Notes: generated by a model not told the origin, from the sequence alone. DNA of 64,000 nucleotides from Lophius americanus (GCA_037951165.1 JBBDHG010000041.1:2267001-2331000); one strand, 5' to 3'. Counted from the stretch's first letter, positions 10,636-23,115 are shown. Made by a program: numbers and translations.

Positions 10636-11510
10636 GCAGGTCGCCATTACTTTGATGGCGCATGGCATTATGGGTTGTTGACGAAGAATGGTTGATGTGG
10701 CGCTGAGCCGCTGTAGTCGGTTGTTGTTTTTCGTAGCACCGCTGAGAGGAAAATGGAGATAATGCAGCATTGTGATGCTTTTGGTTGAGTTTTCCGGTCG
10801 GAGGACAATACGAGAAGCAATGTAGGTCTCCGAAGCGTTCCCGGAGATAAGAAGATGGGAAACAATGGGAAGACGCCAGCGGACGTACACGACTTCTAAA
10901 GGACCTCCGCCTGTGCTCGCGTCAATTCCCTCCTGATGCTTTTGAAGCATTTAGTCGACCGCATCTGCTGAAAGAGGTACTAAAAGACTAAAACGAGGTG
11001 CTCTGCCAAGATTTCCACACAGGGAGACTAAACGCATCCGAGAGGCGAGTGACAACCGCTGAGACGCCGGACGCTGTCCTGCTAGAACCTGAACCAGCTC
11101 ACGGATGCAGAGAGTCTGAAGGCGGACCGCCGGACACGACTATGACCGTGGAGGATATCACACAACGATGGTGTCATCTTGAACAGCTGCTGACAAAAAG
11201 CGGAGCTCTTTACGACAAACACGCTCCTTCCTGGTTGTCGTAGCAACACAATTCCTGCCGAGACCCCAGCGATTGAGTCCGACTCTCGCTTCATCGCGTC
11301 TCTCATCGTCTTTTTTCGTGTTAGCCCAGTTTGAGTGAAGTTTCCCAAGTTTGCCCTCGTTTAAATCTCCATCCGGTTCAATTAAATAATGTTGTTCTGA
11401 CGACATTTTTAACCATTGAATCAGAATAAGCGTTTTCCGAAGCCGGCCAGTGCAACCATTTGACGTCCCTACCCAGAATGCATTGTAAGGTGAAAAGTAA
11501 TGGCGACCTA
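10636..11510. mobile_element. Possible DNA element bounded by inverted repeats
   Basis: AGGTCGCCATTACTTTGATG at the left end is repeated in inverted, diverged form near 11470-11510 (AAGTAATGGCGACCT, with ACCCAGAATGCATTG next to it). The interior has short open frames on both strands, for example a minus-strand 82-codon frame at 11158-11406, with no recognised domain. It may be a non-autonomous transposon or a relic. Confidence 0.45.
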
Positions 11511-12177
11511 TGTGTTTATTTATTTATTTTTTCGAAATTCGTACAAACGACGGGACGCAGATTAATTTTAATGTCGCATTTATACAGCTGCGACCGTTGA
11601 ATATGTTTTAAAGCATACAAGTTTTGACAATCGGCTCAAAGATGCTTTCCTGTATTTTAGATTCTTCCTGACCGACCAGCTCATCCTGATTCTTTTGCGC
11701 TCAGAGGAATCCTAACTATCTTTTTTTTTTTTTTAAAGAAGGGGCTGGAACAGAAAAAAACATCCATAAATTCCGGGTAGCAGGACTTGAAAAAACCCGG
11801 AGTCGGTGACAAATAAAGTCGAACCATATATGTGTGTCAAATATATGTCCATATACAGTATAATTCTTTTTAAAAAGGAATGGTGTGGGCTAGTCTTTTC
11901 TCATAAACGAGAAACATGTAGTTCAACACAATCAGAAGGAACCATTTCTGTAGATTCAATCCCACAGGGATCTCAACTATGACTTTAAGGTTTAAAGTCA
12001 GACTATAAGTTAGGCTTTTGGTCCTGACATTTCCTCAAACGGAGCCTTCTCTGTTTCACATCCTCTTTCTCATACCCCCCCACCCCCCTAATGTTCAATC
12101 CTCGGCAATCGGCAATCCTTTTCCAATTTGTCCCGAGAGTGTGTCTCAGATAAGGATCATGTTTGTTTGTAATTGTT

Positions 12178-12290
12178 ATTTTAGAAGACTTCGGTCCCAG
12201 AGGCCAAAGACGGAGCCCTGGGGGACACCAAGGGTCAAAAGTAGCATTACTATTGAGAAACACGTATTGGATAAGTAGAAAAGAAATGTT
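12178..12290 (-). mobile_element. Retroelement fragment carrying RT palm motif (copy D)
   Basis: GAGCCCTGGGGGACACCAAG on the + strand is the reverse complement of the LGVPQGS block, followed by ATTGAGAAACACGTATTGG as in copies C and E. Confidence 0.65.
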
Positions 12291-12690
12291 TAACTGAGGT
12301 ACTGGATTGTTTACGTACAGAAGAAATACTCCTTTCTATTCTTCTGTGAATACTTTAGTCGTGGTAAAAGGACTTGATGTGTCGATCAATGATGAAGGTT
12401 CACACTTGGGACATTGGCAGGCAGGTGAAAATGGGAGGTCCATCTTGTCCACTAGAGGGCGCTGGAGAATGGGATGGGTGAGCTGTGTTGTTCTATCCTT
12501 TTTTTTTAAAACTTGAAAAAAATAAATATAGATATATAGATTTTGGAATTTGGTTAAAACTCTAAATATTTCATTCCCAAAAAAAATGTTTTCCACTCAG
12601 GACGTCTCAAACAGATGAAATGACGCCGATCCGTAGCTGAGATTTACGGTTCATCGTCGAACAAGTATAGTGTCCATCTGTGGAATCTAT

Positions 12691-12760
12691 ACGTTAAACT
12701 CTTGACGTTAAACTTTTAACGTTAAACTCTTGACGTTAAACTCTTGACGTTAAACTTTTA
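12691..12760. repeat. 14-bp tandem repeat
   Basis: Five copies of a GTTAAACTCTTGAC-type unit. Confidence 0.9.
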
Positions 12761-13022
12761 TTTATTCTGCCGAGAAATCGGCTGCAGCCGCAGTAAGTGG
12801 AAATACACGACGGCCGTGTTTGCATGACGTGTCAAATCTATCGTATGTTATAGAAAATGTTTTATTGTAACGTGTTTGATTGTGACGGTGAAATTATGTG
12901 TTTGCTTTTATTTATGTAAATATAAAAATCTGTGAAATAATATAATAAAACCTATGAAACAGAAACGCGTTTGACGCATTCTGGTGGTTTTTGACATTCT
13001 TTTTGTCAAATTCAGTGAGTAT

Positions 13023-13254
13023 TCTGTGTGTGTGTGTGTGTGTGTGTGCGTGTGTGTGTGTGTGTGTAAAAGATAAAAAAGATAAAGATAGCCTTTATTA
13101 CTCCCACAATGGGGAAATTGCAATTGTGTGTGTGTGTGCGTGCATGCGTGTGTGCGTGTGAGTATGTCTGTGTGTGTGTGTGTGTGTGTGTCTGTGTGTG
13201 TGTGTCTGTGTGTGTGTGTGTTGGTATGTCTGTGTGTTTGTGTATGTGTGGGTA

Positions 13255-13294
<40 letters not shown>

Positions 13295-13599
13295 TGTGTT
13301 TGTATGGGTGTGTCTGTGTGTGCGTGTGTATGGGTGTGTTTGTGTGTCTGTGGGTGTGTGTGTTGGTATGTCTGTGTGTTTGTGTGTGTGTGGGTATGTC
13401 TGTGTGTGTGTATGTGTATGTGTGTGTGTGTGTGTCTGTGTGTGTGGGTATGTCTGTGTGTTTGTGTGTGTGTGTACGTGTGTGTGTCTGTGTGTTTGTG
13501 TATGTGTGTGTGTCTGTGAGTGTGTATGTGTGTGTGTGTGTGAGTGTGTATGTGTGTGTGTGTATGGGTGTGTCTGTGTGTGTGTGTGTGTGCCTGTGT

Positions 13600-13642
<43 letters not shown>

Positions 13643-13675
13643 GGTGTGTCTGTGTGTGTGTGTGTGTGCCTGTGT

Positions 13676-13723
<48 letters not shown>
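13023..13723. repeat. GT-rich microsatellite arrays
   Basis: Long imperfect GT/CA tracts (13023-13068 and 13122-13723), split by a fragment of LINE 3' end. All reading frames here are Cys/Val or His/Thr repeats and are not genes. Confidence 0.95.
13069..13122 (+). mobile_element. L2-like LINE 3' end fragment
   Basis: AAAGATAGCCTTTATTACTC followed by CCACAATGGGGAAATTGCAA matches the 3' end of the LINE at 62460-64000 (GATAGCCTTTATTAGTCCCA...). In this copy, as in that one, the LINE end abuts simple repeats. Confidence 0.75.
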
Positions 13724-13728
<5 letters not shown>

Positions 13729-13859
13729 AATTACCATCTGTCATACTCTTCTTCTGCATCTTTCTGCCTCTGCTAAGGATGTTTTTCTGCAGCCTGAAGA
13801 AAACTTCAAACATGGACAAAATCAATCCTGAAGACTGACTAGTCCTACTCACTCCTCCC

Positions 13860-14080
13860 TGACATTCCCCCAAAAGCCCCCAATCCCCTGCGTTGTGCAG
13901 GCAATCCCCTGATTGACCTCCTCAATAGAAATGCGAAGCTGTGTTAGAGAAAAACTGTGTTTTCGTAAAACAAAAGCTGCCTTTAGCGAGTCAAATATGA
14001 CAAACGGAAGATCGTTCTCCTCCAGTCGATTCAGACGCACCGACTTTCAACGTAATTGGACCGGCGCTAAGTCAGTACGC
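13860..14080 (+). mobile_element. Palindrome-tipped TIR element, degraded copy
   Basis: CCCCAATCCCCTGCGTTGTG, then a module with TCCAGTCGATTCAGACGCAC and AATTGGACCGGCGCTAAG, match the consensus of the element but with many changes. Confidence 0.6.
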
Positions 14081-14341
14081 GTATTATTTGACGTCTCCAC
14101 TGCGGCCCCCCTCTCTGATCACAGATGCTGTTTAAAGGCCTCTGAAGCCGCTCAAACATTTATTCAGCGTTAAAAGTACGCAGGGATGAGGAGGCGGGCA
14201 AAGACAAGTCCGATCGTTCTGACGGATCCAACGGAGAGAAGACTGGAAACATGAGAAAGACCGGAACCATTAATACAAACCGGCACGGCGTGGAGAGAGA
14301 CTGAATACTTAATAAAAGGAAGAGAAAAAACACTTAGGGAC

Positions 14342-14343
<2 letters not shown>

Positions 14344-14398
<55 letters not shown>

Positions 14399-14413
14399 TA
14401 TACAAATATACTG

Positions 14414-14461
<48 letters not shown>
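14344..14461. repeat. AT microsatellite
   Basis: Two long TA runs separated by about 20 bases. Confidence 0.95.
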
Positions 14462-14464
<3 letters not shown>

Positions 14465-14466
<2 letters not shown>

Positions 14467-15749
14467 CACACATTCGTATACTTCTAAGCCCGTATCTGGT
14501 TTAACATCTGTGCCTTTCATCCTGTGGACGTTAAGTTAAAAGGTTTAATTAGCTGCATTCAGCGGCTGGTAATTGTGCAGCTCTGCAGACAACTCAGTTT
14601 CCAGAAGGCTGCTGCTGATGACACCTTACGTCCTCCCGCCTTTGTTCCGTGACAAATGAAGCTCCGATCAAAGTCCCATCCGGGAGGATCTGAGTACTCT
14701 CCCATGAAACCCTTAGATGAGGACTGAAGGGGTCTTCATTCCAGCTGTCATGGTCTGGGGGTTGTTCAGGACATACCAGCAGTTCTGGTCAGAGGGACAC
14801 ATCTACGTAACAGTCCATTATTTTCATCCTTCATCTTCATCCTTCTATAACCTATAGTTGACTCATCGTCACGTCCTCCATCTACCCGTCACCGCCAAAG
14901 TCTTCACAGGTCGACATCGGTGTTCTGGTAAAACCCGTCTCCTCAGGTCCAGCAGAGCTCGTACGCATTTCTAAGGAAATTCAAGATTCACACAGATTTA
15001 TACAGTTTTTAAGGAATGAATAAAGATAATTATAGTAATGGTGCAATTGTAGGGTCACTAATACGATGTACGGATGTACCATACGTACGTACGGTATGTA
15101 CTTTACGATATATATACATAACATGTAGCTATTATCTTTTTTAGATCAAATTAAACCTATTTTTCTAGTTTTGCCAGGGATCATATCTCAAAAAAAAAAA
15201 AATCACGACCCCCCTTTTCCCTATGGGATTGGTTTCTCCCAAAAGTTGTCGATGTCGTCGCTACACTTGGTGCGTACTTGTGACGGGAAACTCCATTCTT
15301 TTTACTGACTGGAGTTCATCTGAGTCACACACCAAAGTGAATCGGGGTTTTGAGTCATTTAAGTCGCTGAGTCAGTCAACCAGAGAGTGTGGAAAATCCA
15401 TGTGTGCACACAAGTTCAACCAACTCCCAGTTCCCTCTGATTCATACCGCTGAAACCGCTGATAGGAAACCGGGAAATGATCCGTTTCATTGCGAAAGAG
15501 TGAAAGATCAAGAATTCTCTACAGGCGAATCATTTCCTTTTCTCTCTCTGATTCACACATGACCAAAGGAACTAATCGTGGAAAATAAATAAAAGTGTAA
15601 ATGCAACCGAGAACAATTGCAATGAATCCAGTTTTAACAGTATAACATTAGAATAAAATAAGTAATTATAGAATGTAGTTGTGCAAATTTAACCCTCTCA
15701 TCCTCAAAATCAAGCCTCATTGAAATAAATATATATACACACACACTGT

Positions 15750-15755
<6 letters not shown>
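14465..15755. other. No recognised feature
   Basis: Intergenic DNA with no convincing exon. A near-palindromic GTACCATACGTAC/GTACGGTATGTAC occurs near 15076-15101. Confidence 0.4.

Positions 15756-15801
<46 letters not shown>
15756..15801. repeat. AT microsatellite
   Basis: TA run. Confidence 0.9.
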
Positions 15802-15803
<2 letters not shown>

Positions 15804-15990
15804 GCAGTTTGCTCTGGTAGCAGCTAAAGTTAGCGATAGCTATGCTACTGGCTCGCTAGCTAGTCAGGACTCCTGATAGCATAGCATCCTATTTAGCTGT
15901 GTGATTGTTATGGAAGTGAGCTGTTAGCCGACACTATAACAGGTTATAACGCTAGTTATCAAAACACTGAATTCTATTAAACATCTCCAG

Positions 15991-16069
15991 GTCAGAACGC
16001 GGAGGAAAATGTTGTTGATCCTCAAGATCCTGGTCCCGGCCCCCGATCAGGAGGTTTCCTGTTTGAGAG
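15991..16069 (+). other. Weak candidate exon of unknown gene
   Basis: A 79-base block lies between CATCTCCAG and a consensus donor, GAGAG|GTAAGT. One frame is open throughout (QNAEENVVDPQDPGPGPRSG, then GFLFER). Another contains an ATG followed by a hydrophobic stretch, MLLILKILVPAP. I recognise neither peptide and no partner exon was found. It could be chance or a non-coding exon. Confidence 0.25.
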
Positions 16070-17480
16070 GTAAGTTAACGGAAAGATTAGTTCCCTCTTT
16101 CAAATGACCATTTCCGACGACTTATGACGAAGGCGACGATGAGGCCGTTAAAGTTTCTGAGCCGTGTGTAAAGCCACAAAAAGGAATTTCAGTAACGATC
16201 ATTATGGGAGGGATCTAACGCGATTCAATGAGGCGCTTTCGAGGAATCTCAGGCTATTATCCCACACTTGGTCGTTTCCTCGTATTCCTAAATACAACTG
16301 TTATACCTTGTCGGCAGTTTTGCTCTTATCTGTGACATCATTGTCTGTCCTCTAAATGAATTTGCGTCGCGCATAGAGCCTCGTAATGTGAGCTCGCGCC
16401 CCTTTTTGTTTGCACAATGGTCATAGAAGCATAAAATGATTGACGTGAAGATCCCAACAACCAAAGTCTGTGGTTACTGAATTCCAAAAACCTCCTATCA
16501 GACACCAAACTGCTGGAGTTTTTAGTAGTGTCATTTAATTCGGCTCTCATTTCCTGTGTTGCAGACGGCTCGTAGAAGTTAAGTGATCGTCTACCACAGC
16601 GGTGGGCAGATGATCTGGCCGAGGAAGGAAATTAAAAAAAAGAAAAAGGGAGTCAGAAAGTGCTTGAATGTTAAATGAGAAGCTGCTGTGAGGGTTGCCA
16701 ACTCTTCCTCATCGCGTGCCTCCTGCACGAAGATACAAACCACCAGAAACAAAGGAATAGAGAGGAGAGAGAGCGAGATCAGAGCAAGAGAGGGAACGGA
16801 GAATCACACATGGACAAATGTGTGTTAGCGCTTACGCAGGTTGAATCATTCCTCGTTTACACACTCCTTCTTTCACACCCACATCTGTGTGTATACACAA
16901 TATGTCTGCACACTTTATTTAAATAAAGTGGAGGAAAACATCCTTTGAATAGATCTTTGAGCCAGCTGTCGCAAAGAACTGAATAAACAACAACTGAAAG
17001 GAGAAAGAACACAAACTTATTAATGACGCGTTAGCAGATCGTCTTCAGGCGCCATTAAGTCGCAGCCGAATTATTCTTGGCTGACTTGTTTACAGGTTAA
17101 AAAACCGAACGCACTTTAATTAGTTGTTTTTATCGTTTTGAATAGCCGGCTTGACCTCGACATCGTGTTCTAAACCAATATTAACGCACCGAAATCAAGG
17201 TTATCTTGAGCTTTCGTCTTCATCTATCACCGTTTGTGAGGGCGATGATGAGCGGGCGCAAGAATGCTGACATTTGATTATTTATTTATTTCACACCATC
17301 AAATCAAGACACCAAAAAGGGCAATGGAAAAATAATGAAAAAGTACTTTTTAAAAGTAGGTGCGAGGGCGTGAAAGAAAGCTTTTCAGACTTATTGAAAA
17401 AAGGAACCGCCCAAGAGTAGATAGAATTACATACTTTATGATAATACGCAAAAGTTTAGCCAACGTTCAGCCAATTTAAG

Positions 17481-17580
17481 CCAACTTTTGAGATCTAACA
17501 CCTCGAAATATAACTCATTATTTCACCTATGTAGCTGATATAATGAGGTATATTTACAGGTGTTGGATCTCAGAAGTTGG
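17481..17580 (+). repeat. Long near-perfect hairpin (foldback element)
   Basis: Arms of 41 bases at 17481-17521 and 17540-17580 pair at 36 positions. Two further positions are U:G wobbles in a + strand RNA (they would be A:C on the other strand). The loop is 18 bases. The arms continue in part outward (GCAAAAGTTTAGCCAAC on the left, GTTGGCTAAAAGTTCGC on the right) after a 20-base insertion on the left. Confidence 0.85.
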
Positions 17581-17983
17581 CTAAAAGTTCGCAATAGAAT
17601 AATTGTTCAAAAGATGCGAAGACATAATAGCGGTTAATAAATCAAATCAGACATTTTCGAAAGTTTAACTTTTTTTTTTAATAGCGACAATGATGTAAGA
17701 GGAATCCATTAAACTACGTTTTTTTTTTCTATTACTGTTGATGACGATTCTCAGCCCGTCTGTTTGGGCTAACAGTCAAATTGGGAGTCATTTAACCAAA
17801 TAATGTTTAAAACTGGAAGGTAAATCTTTTGTTTTTATGTTCAGATTTAAATACGAATGTATAAGTTTGGAGAAGGTTAATAGAAAATTTAGACAACTGC
17901 ATCTTAATGAGGAGAGGAGGAGTCTCAAGAATCAGACATGGAAAAAGATGCTAAGCTAATTCACTATTCTAGATATTCACTAA

Positions 17984-18476
17984 GGCTACGTTCACACTGC
18001 AGGTCTCCACGCTCAATTCCGATTTTTTTTTTTTGCGCAGTTCACGTTATAATTTAAATGCGACCGCCGTCAGACTCCAGTGTGAACGGTCTACGGCCCT
18101 GAAGGAGAAGACGCGACGTCGCACTTGACACGTAGTGTTTACGGACGTGAACATGGACGCTACACATGTTAGCGTGTGTAGCATCAATTTTGAAGTTGTT
18201 TACATTTGACTTTGCCGGGTTCCGCCTCCTCCGCCGCAGAATTGTGACGTCTGTCTCACTTCAGTGACGTAAAAATGGAATGAAATGCGACATGACCGTT
18301 CAGACTGAGGTCGCTTTGAAGAACTTCAGATACGTTTTCCGATTTAGGACCGAATACGAGAGTGGCCTCGGTCTGATTTGAAGAAAAAAAATGCGATCTG
18401 TGCCGTTCAGACCGTCATGAATAAATCAGATATGGGTCACATATGAGCATAAAAGTCAGACTTTTCAACGTAGCCG
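17984..18476. mobile_element. MITE with GGCTACGTT terminal inverted repeats
   Basis: Starts AGGCTACGTTCACACTGCAG and ends TCAACGTAGCC. The interior contains GTGTGAACGG and ACCGTTCAGAC stretches with no coding capacity. The terminal sequence resembles a small DNA transposon family that I know from fish genomes; its superfamily cannot be decided here. Confidence 0.75.
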
Positions 18477-18479
18477 AAG

Positions 18480-19584
18480 TTTTTCTTCTTATCAGCGTTG
18501 GATCGTTTGAATTTGTTCAAGTTTGATTGATTAAGAAGAAGAAACAAAAATCAACAGTTGAGGCAGAGCTTCTCAAACTTCTTTTAGGCGTATTTGTCTG
18601 CAGGAATAAACTCACTCTTTTGGTTGTTAATCCATCGTTAACAGCGATAGCGAAACCAAAGATCTTCAGACATATCAGAGGAAAGTGTCACCATAAATCA
18701 CTCTTGACATTTCAAAGGATGGAAACTTAAAGAACTCATTTCACGGGTTTCGGCCCATTTTCACTGTTATTTATTTGGAGGATAAAAACATTTTTTCTGC
18801 TCAGATGAACACAACAACCCCGACAAAACCAAAACAAATGGAAACGCTCAGAACGAATAAAAGCGGCTTTTCTCCGCTGACGCTGGGCGAGAGGTTGGGG
18901 AACTTCCTGCACAGGTTCTTGCCAGTTCATCAAAGGACGCGACCGGGAACGGGATAAACGATTACGGGTAATGAATGAAGAAAAGTGGACATCGCAAAAG
19001 AGGAGGCACCTCAAATCTTTTGTTCTTTTTCTGATGCCCAGCAGGGGGCGACATACTGCAGGAATCTGATTAAACAGAAATCCAGGAGGTAATAATCGGG
19101 TCCCTTTGGTGACAAGGGTGACAAAAGTACAACACTGAAGACTTTAAAATGGTAATTATAACAAACAACAAGAAATAGCTGCTAACGCTTCCAGGTGACA
19201 CGTTCAGCTCTTCCTGCTTGGACGCCTGAAAGAGGCAGAGAAAAGCCGAGTTCTATTTTATTTTACGATCGACACTTAAATGTTCTCGTCAGCTCTTTCT
19301 TGTAGGTTCAAGTGTCGCGTACGCAAACATTTTTACTCACGGCGGGAACACAGAGACGAAAGCTAAGAAATCGTGTTTTATAGTGCATCTGTTTTGTCAT
19401 TGGTTACTTCCTGTCCAGAGATTACTGTCCAAACAAAACTTGTTTTGGCTTCGAGTACAAAACGAGTAGAATCGGATCTAAAAAAAAGTCTTTAATTGAG
19501 ATCATTCACAAAAACTCTAAAGTGTAAGAAACTTTATGATGAGTTGGTGATGAGGTTTGAGGACGCATGGAGAAGATCTGAGAC
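18480..19584. other. No recognised feature
   Basis: Intergenic DNA with only short frames of no recognisable similarity. Confidence 0.4.
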
Positions 19585-19774
19585 CATATATAGACTGAAT
19601 AAATGGTTTCTTCATATATAGACTGAATAAATGGTTTCTTCATATATAGACTGAATAAACGGTTTCTTCATATATAGACTGAATAAACGGTTTATTCATA
19701 TATAGACTGAATAAATGGTTTCTTCATATATAGACTGAATAAACGGTTTATTCATATATAGACTGAATAAACGG
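19585..19774. repeat. 28-bp minisatellite
   Basis: About seven copies of a unit containing CATATATAGACTGAATAAA. Confidence 0.95.
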
Positions 19775-20109
19775 TGATTAAACACATTTTTTTCCTTTGG
19801 TATTTCTTTGTGTCCATTTTCTCAATGGATGGCGGCTTTTTAAAGGCTGACTCAGCAAATGATGTATATTAACATATAAAGAGGACACTCACACAACAGT
19901 GTTGGATCTTTCAATGTCATTAACAAAAGTTCTTATTGTGCTTACCGCTCACCTGTGCAAAGCTTTTTCTGACTTTGATTAACCTCTTGAGGGATGACTG
20001 ACATTTTAACTGCAAGGTCCTCCAGCTTGAAGATGTGATAAAGCATCAGCAGTATTCATTTCCCATAAAAAGCTTCCCCCTTTTTATGTACAAAGTCTAT
20101 AAAAGTATC

Positions 20110-20290
20110 GGTTGAGCACATTTGAGTCATAATTCCTTACTTAAAAATGTGGCTGAAGCTGTTTTATCGTGACAGCGTGTTCAGGTTAAAGAGTAAGGGG
20201 GCCGAGGACGCAGCCCTGAGGGACACCACAGGTCAAATGGGCTATTGAGAAACTCCTATTCGGTAAGTTGGATTCCTTTTTCTTTTTTTT
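20110..20290 (-). mobile_element. Retroelement fragment carrying RT palm motif (copy E)
   Basis: AAGAGTAAGGGGGCCGAGGA followed by CGCAGCCCTGAGGGACACCA is the reverse complement of the GVPQG...LGPLLF block. ATTGAGAAACTCCTATTCGG follows as in copies C and D. Confidence 0.65.
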
Positions 20291-20993
20291 TGTACTGTTT
20301 GGAAACTAGCTGTAATTTTATGGTGAATTTAGAGTGTCTAAAATATCCAATTAATAAATGCCCCAAAAGAAATATAAAAATGCAAAGATTCAATTTTTCC
20401 ATTCCTTTCTCTGGGCGAGGACATTAAAGGGTTATTAAGACGCCGTGCAAACATAATGTAAGCCCAACGCGGGGCTTATGGGTCGAACGCACAGAACCGT
20501 GATCTCGGCATAATAAATGTTCCTGCAGCTTCAGCAAACATGGACTGGATTTATCAAAAATACAATATGAATATGTTAATCATTCAGAAGCAATTATGAT
20601 AATGTGCAGATTGAGGAGCGGGGGTGGGTTTGCTCTGGGGTTAGAAGACAAAGCGCACAAAAGTGACAGGATCGGAGTTTGTGCTAATTTATGCTCATTT
20701 TTAAAATGCTTGGAGTAAAAAAAAACAGACATTTAATCAAGAAACATTGTTTCAGTGAAAATTCCTGACAATCAAAGTTTATATGGGTTATGGGATTTTT
20801 TTCTTTCTTTTGTTCCAGTGGAAAAACAAAAAAACTGCAGATTCATTCATTCGACACTTTAGGTTAAATGAATAGAAAAACATTACAATTAACAAGAAGC
20901 TGCCTCGGATGTTTCATATCTCTTCACTCCGTGGTGAAAACCACGACGTTTCACTTTGATGCGACCCCTTTGAGTTGAGCCCCGCTCCTATGA

Positions 20994-21309
20994 CCAAACT
21001 CAACCACTGAGGGGTCAAACTCAACAACCTAGGGGTCAAACTCAACCACTGAGGGGTCAAACTCAACAACCTAGGGGTCAAACTCAACCACTGAGGGGTC
21101 AAACTCAACAACCTAGGGGTCAAACTCAACCACTGAGGGGTCAAACTCAACAACCTAGGGGTCAAACTCAACCACTGAGGGGTCAAACTCAACCACTGAG
21201 GGGTCAAACTCAACAACCTAGGGGTCAAACTCAACCACTGAGGGGTCAAACTCAACCACCTAGGGGTCAAGCTCAACCACCTAGGGGTCAAACTCAACCA
21301 CCTAGGGGT
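20994..21309. repeat. 21-bp minisatellite
   Basis: About fifteen copies of AGGGGTCAAACTCAACCACTG and its CAACAACCT variant, partly alternating. The minus-strand 139-codon frame with repeated SLTPQWL is a by-product. Confidence 0.95.
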
Positions 21310-21384
21310 TAAAATCAGCCAATAAGGGGTCAACCCGGCAGCTTACGGGTTAGCACTCACTACTAAGGCGTCTCAAATCAGTTT

Positions 21385-21606
21385 ACTTCTAGTGCCGGTC
21401 CCATGCCTGGATAAATGGGGAGGGTTTGGTCAGGAAGGGCATTCAGTGTAAATCCAAAATCAGTATGCAGAACAGGACACTGATTTCAACACTGGATCGA
21501 TCTGGGCCCGGGTTAACAGATACCTTCAGTGGAACTGGTAACTATGGATGGAAACGGATGATCTGCTGTGGCGACCCTGAAAGGTTACAGCTCTAAGAAG
21601 AAGAAA
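21385..21606 (+). mobile_element. Retroelement 3' end fragment
   Basis: Contains CCATGCCTGGATAAATGGGG, GTCAGGAAGGGCATTCAGTG, GATCTGCTGTGGCGACCC and an AAGAAGAAG-like tail. This order is a frequent teleost retroposon end; the family was not determined. Confidence 0.6.
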
Positions 21607-21609
21607 GGA

Positions 21610-22960
21610 GGGTTCTAATGGGCACAACATCACGCACAGACAAAGTTTGAGATACTGAGAAGCCGCTTATGTTTGTCGGACCGGACTGGAAGAAAGTTAC
21701 TAAAGAGCCCGGAGAAAGCTGCCTACATTTTAGACGCCACAGAAGACGCCTCCGTCAATATTTATATATTTATTTCGACTGATTTCTCCCTTCATATGTT
21801 CCCAAAAACTGGTCGTGTTTGAGGCTCTGCTGATGTCACCAAACTTCTGATGGAGGTTCTCCACGTGAGAAAAGAAACATCCAATCGTAAGGACAACTTT
21901 ACCCGGCAAAACTTTCATTTCTGATTCGGAAAATACGCTGAACAAATGGAATATATATCCAGGAGATAATGAGCTGCACCTTATTTAATAGCCGTCAGGA
22001 TCTTTCAGCTGTTTTATTAACAGAGCTTTTATTATGAGCAATCCTTCTTTCTTCTTCTTCTATCTTCTCTTCTCATAATTTCGTTCTTCTTGTGTTCACA
22101 GCATTGACTTTCTCTGGATACTCCCCCGTATCCTGTTTCTTCTAGAAACCGCTAAAAACGCAAAAAAAACAACTCGTTTACATAGTCCCGCCTCCAGCAT
22201 GTTTGCAACTGCTGTCACTCAAACAATCATTCCTAGTTGATCGCCCCCACAATGTGTTAGAATGAACGCGATCTTAGTAAATCAGGCAGCACAGGGGAGG
22301 GGTGACAATAACGGTAATAGTACCAATGATAATTATACGATTCATGTGAATAAATAAAAAAATAAAGTTGTTGTTCTGAGCTTTCAATAAGAACGACTCC
22401 CGCCACTCACAGCGTGAGAGCCCTTTGAATGATTACTTCCCGCCTGACGTTAGACGGGTCTGCTAACCATTTGGATGACTCTCCTTTTTTGTTATGTAAT
22501 AGCGGTAACCATGGTTATCCAGTGAATCTTATGGGTTTTTAAACAGTGTGTTGATGCAGCTGCTGGATTTATGACGCCAAGAGACGCTTGTGAACGCCGG
22601 GCTGGTGAGAGAGGCGCCATGGAATCTACCGAGGTCAGTACATTTTTGTACCAAAGAAGAAACAGCTTGATTTACTGCATTTAATGTTGCATTGTCAAGA
22701 AGGCACAAAACGATTTCAAGTTTCTCGCCACGCGACCGCGCGGGCGGGTAAGAGAGCTCAAAGTCATTATTCAGAGGGGAAACCACGGATGTGCACAAAC
22801 GCCTCTTTGTGGTTATTGTTGAGGCTTGTCCTTATTGCTTCGCTGTGGGTGTGGCTTGAGTCTCGCGATGGGGCCCAGGACACGTTTGCATATACAGCGC
22901 TGATAAAAGGTGCTCCAACGCCACGGAACCACCAACCGGACGTGGTTTGAGTGACCTCAT
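21610..22960. other. Spacer 3' of usp43
   Basis: Contains short frames on both strands but no recognised exon. It lies between the two convergent genes. Confidence 0.4.
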
Positions 22961-22969
22961 CTCAGTGGA

Positions 22970-22975
22970 TTTATT
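22970..22975 (-). promoter_or_regulatory. Candidate polyadenylation signal of usp43
   Basis: On the minus strand AATAAA occurs about 140 bases after the usp43 stop. If used, the 3' UTR is short. Other AT-rich sites further down cannot be excluded. Confidence 0.45.
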
Positions 22976-23115
22976 CCTGTCCACGGGTGACCGGATCGCT
23001 CGCGGTGAATGTTCACACCCGGTGTAGACGAGGACCTCGAGGCCGGAGGTCATTCACGTCACGACAGATGGATAAAAAAGAAAGCTGGTTGTGTCCTAGG
23101 GAATTATGTTCTGTG

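Noticed and set aside
10998..11406. Short frames on both strands (81 and 82 codons)
   Set aside because: They overlap each other within a putative transposon relic; neither shows a known domain.
12908..13873. Long His/Thr and Cys/Val frames
   Set aside because: Translations of GT/CA microsatellites. The same applies to 45230-46914, 54563-55318 and 58032-59131.
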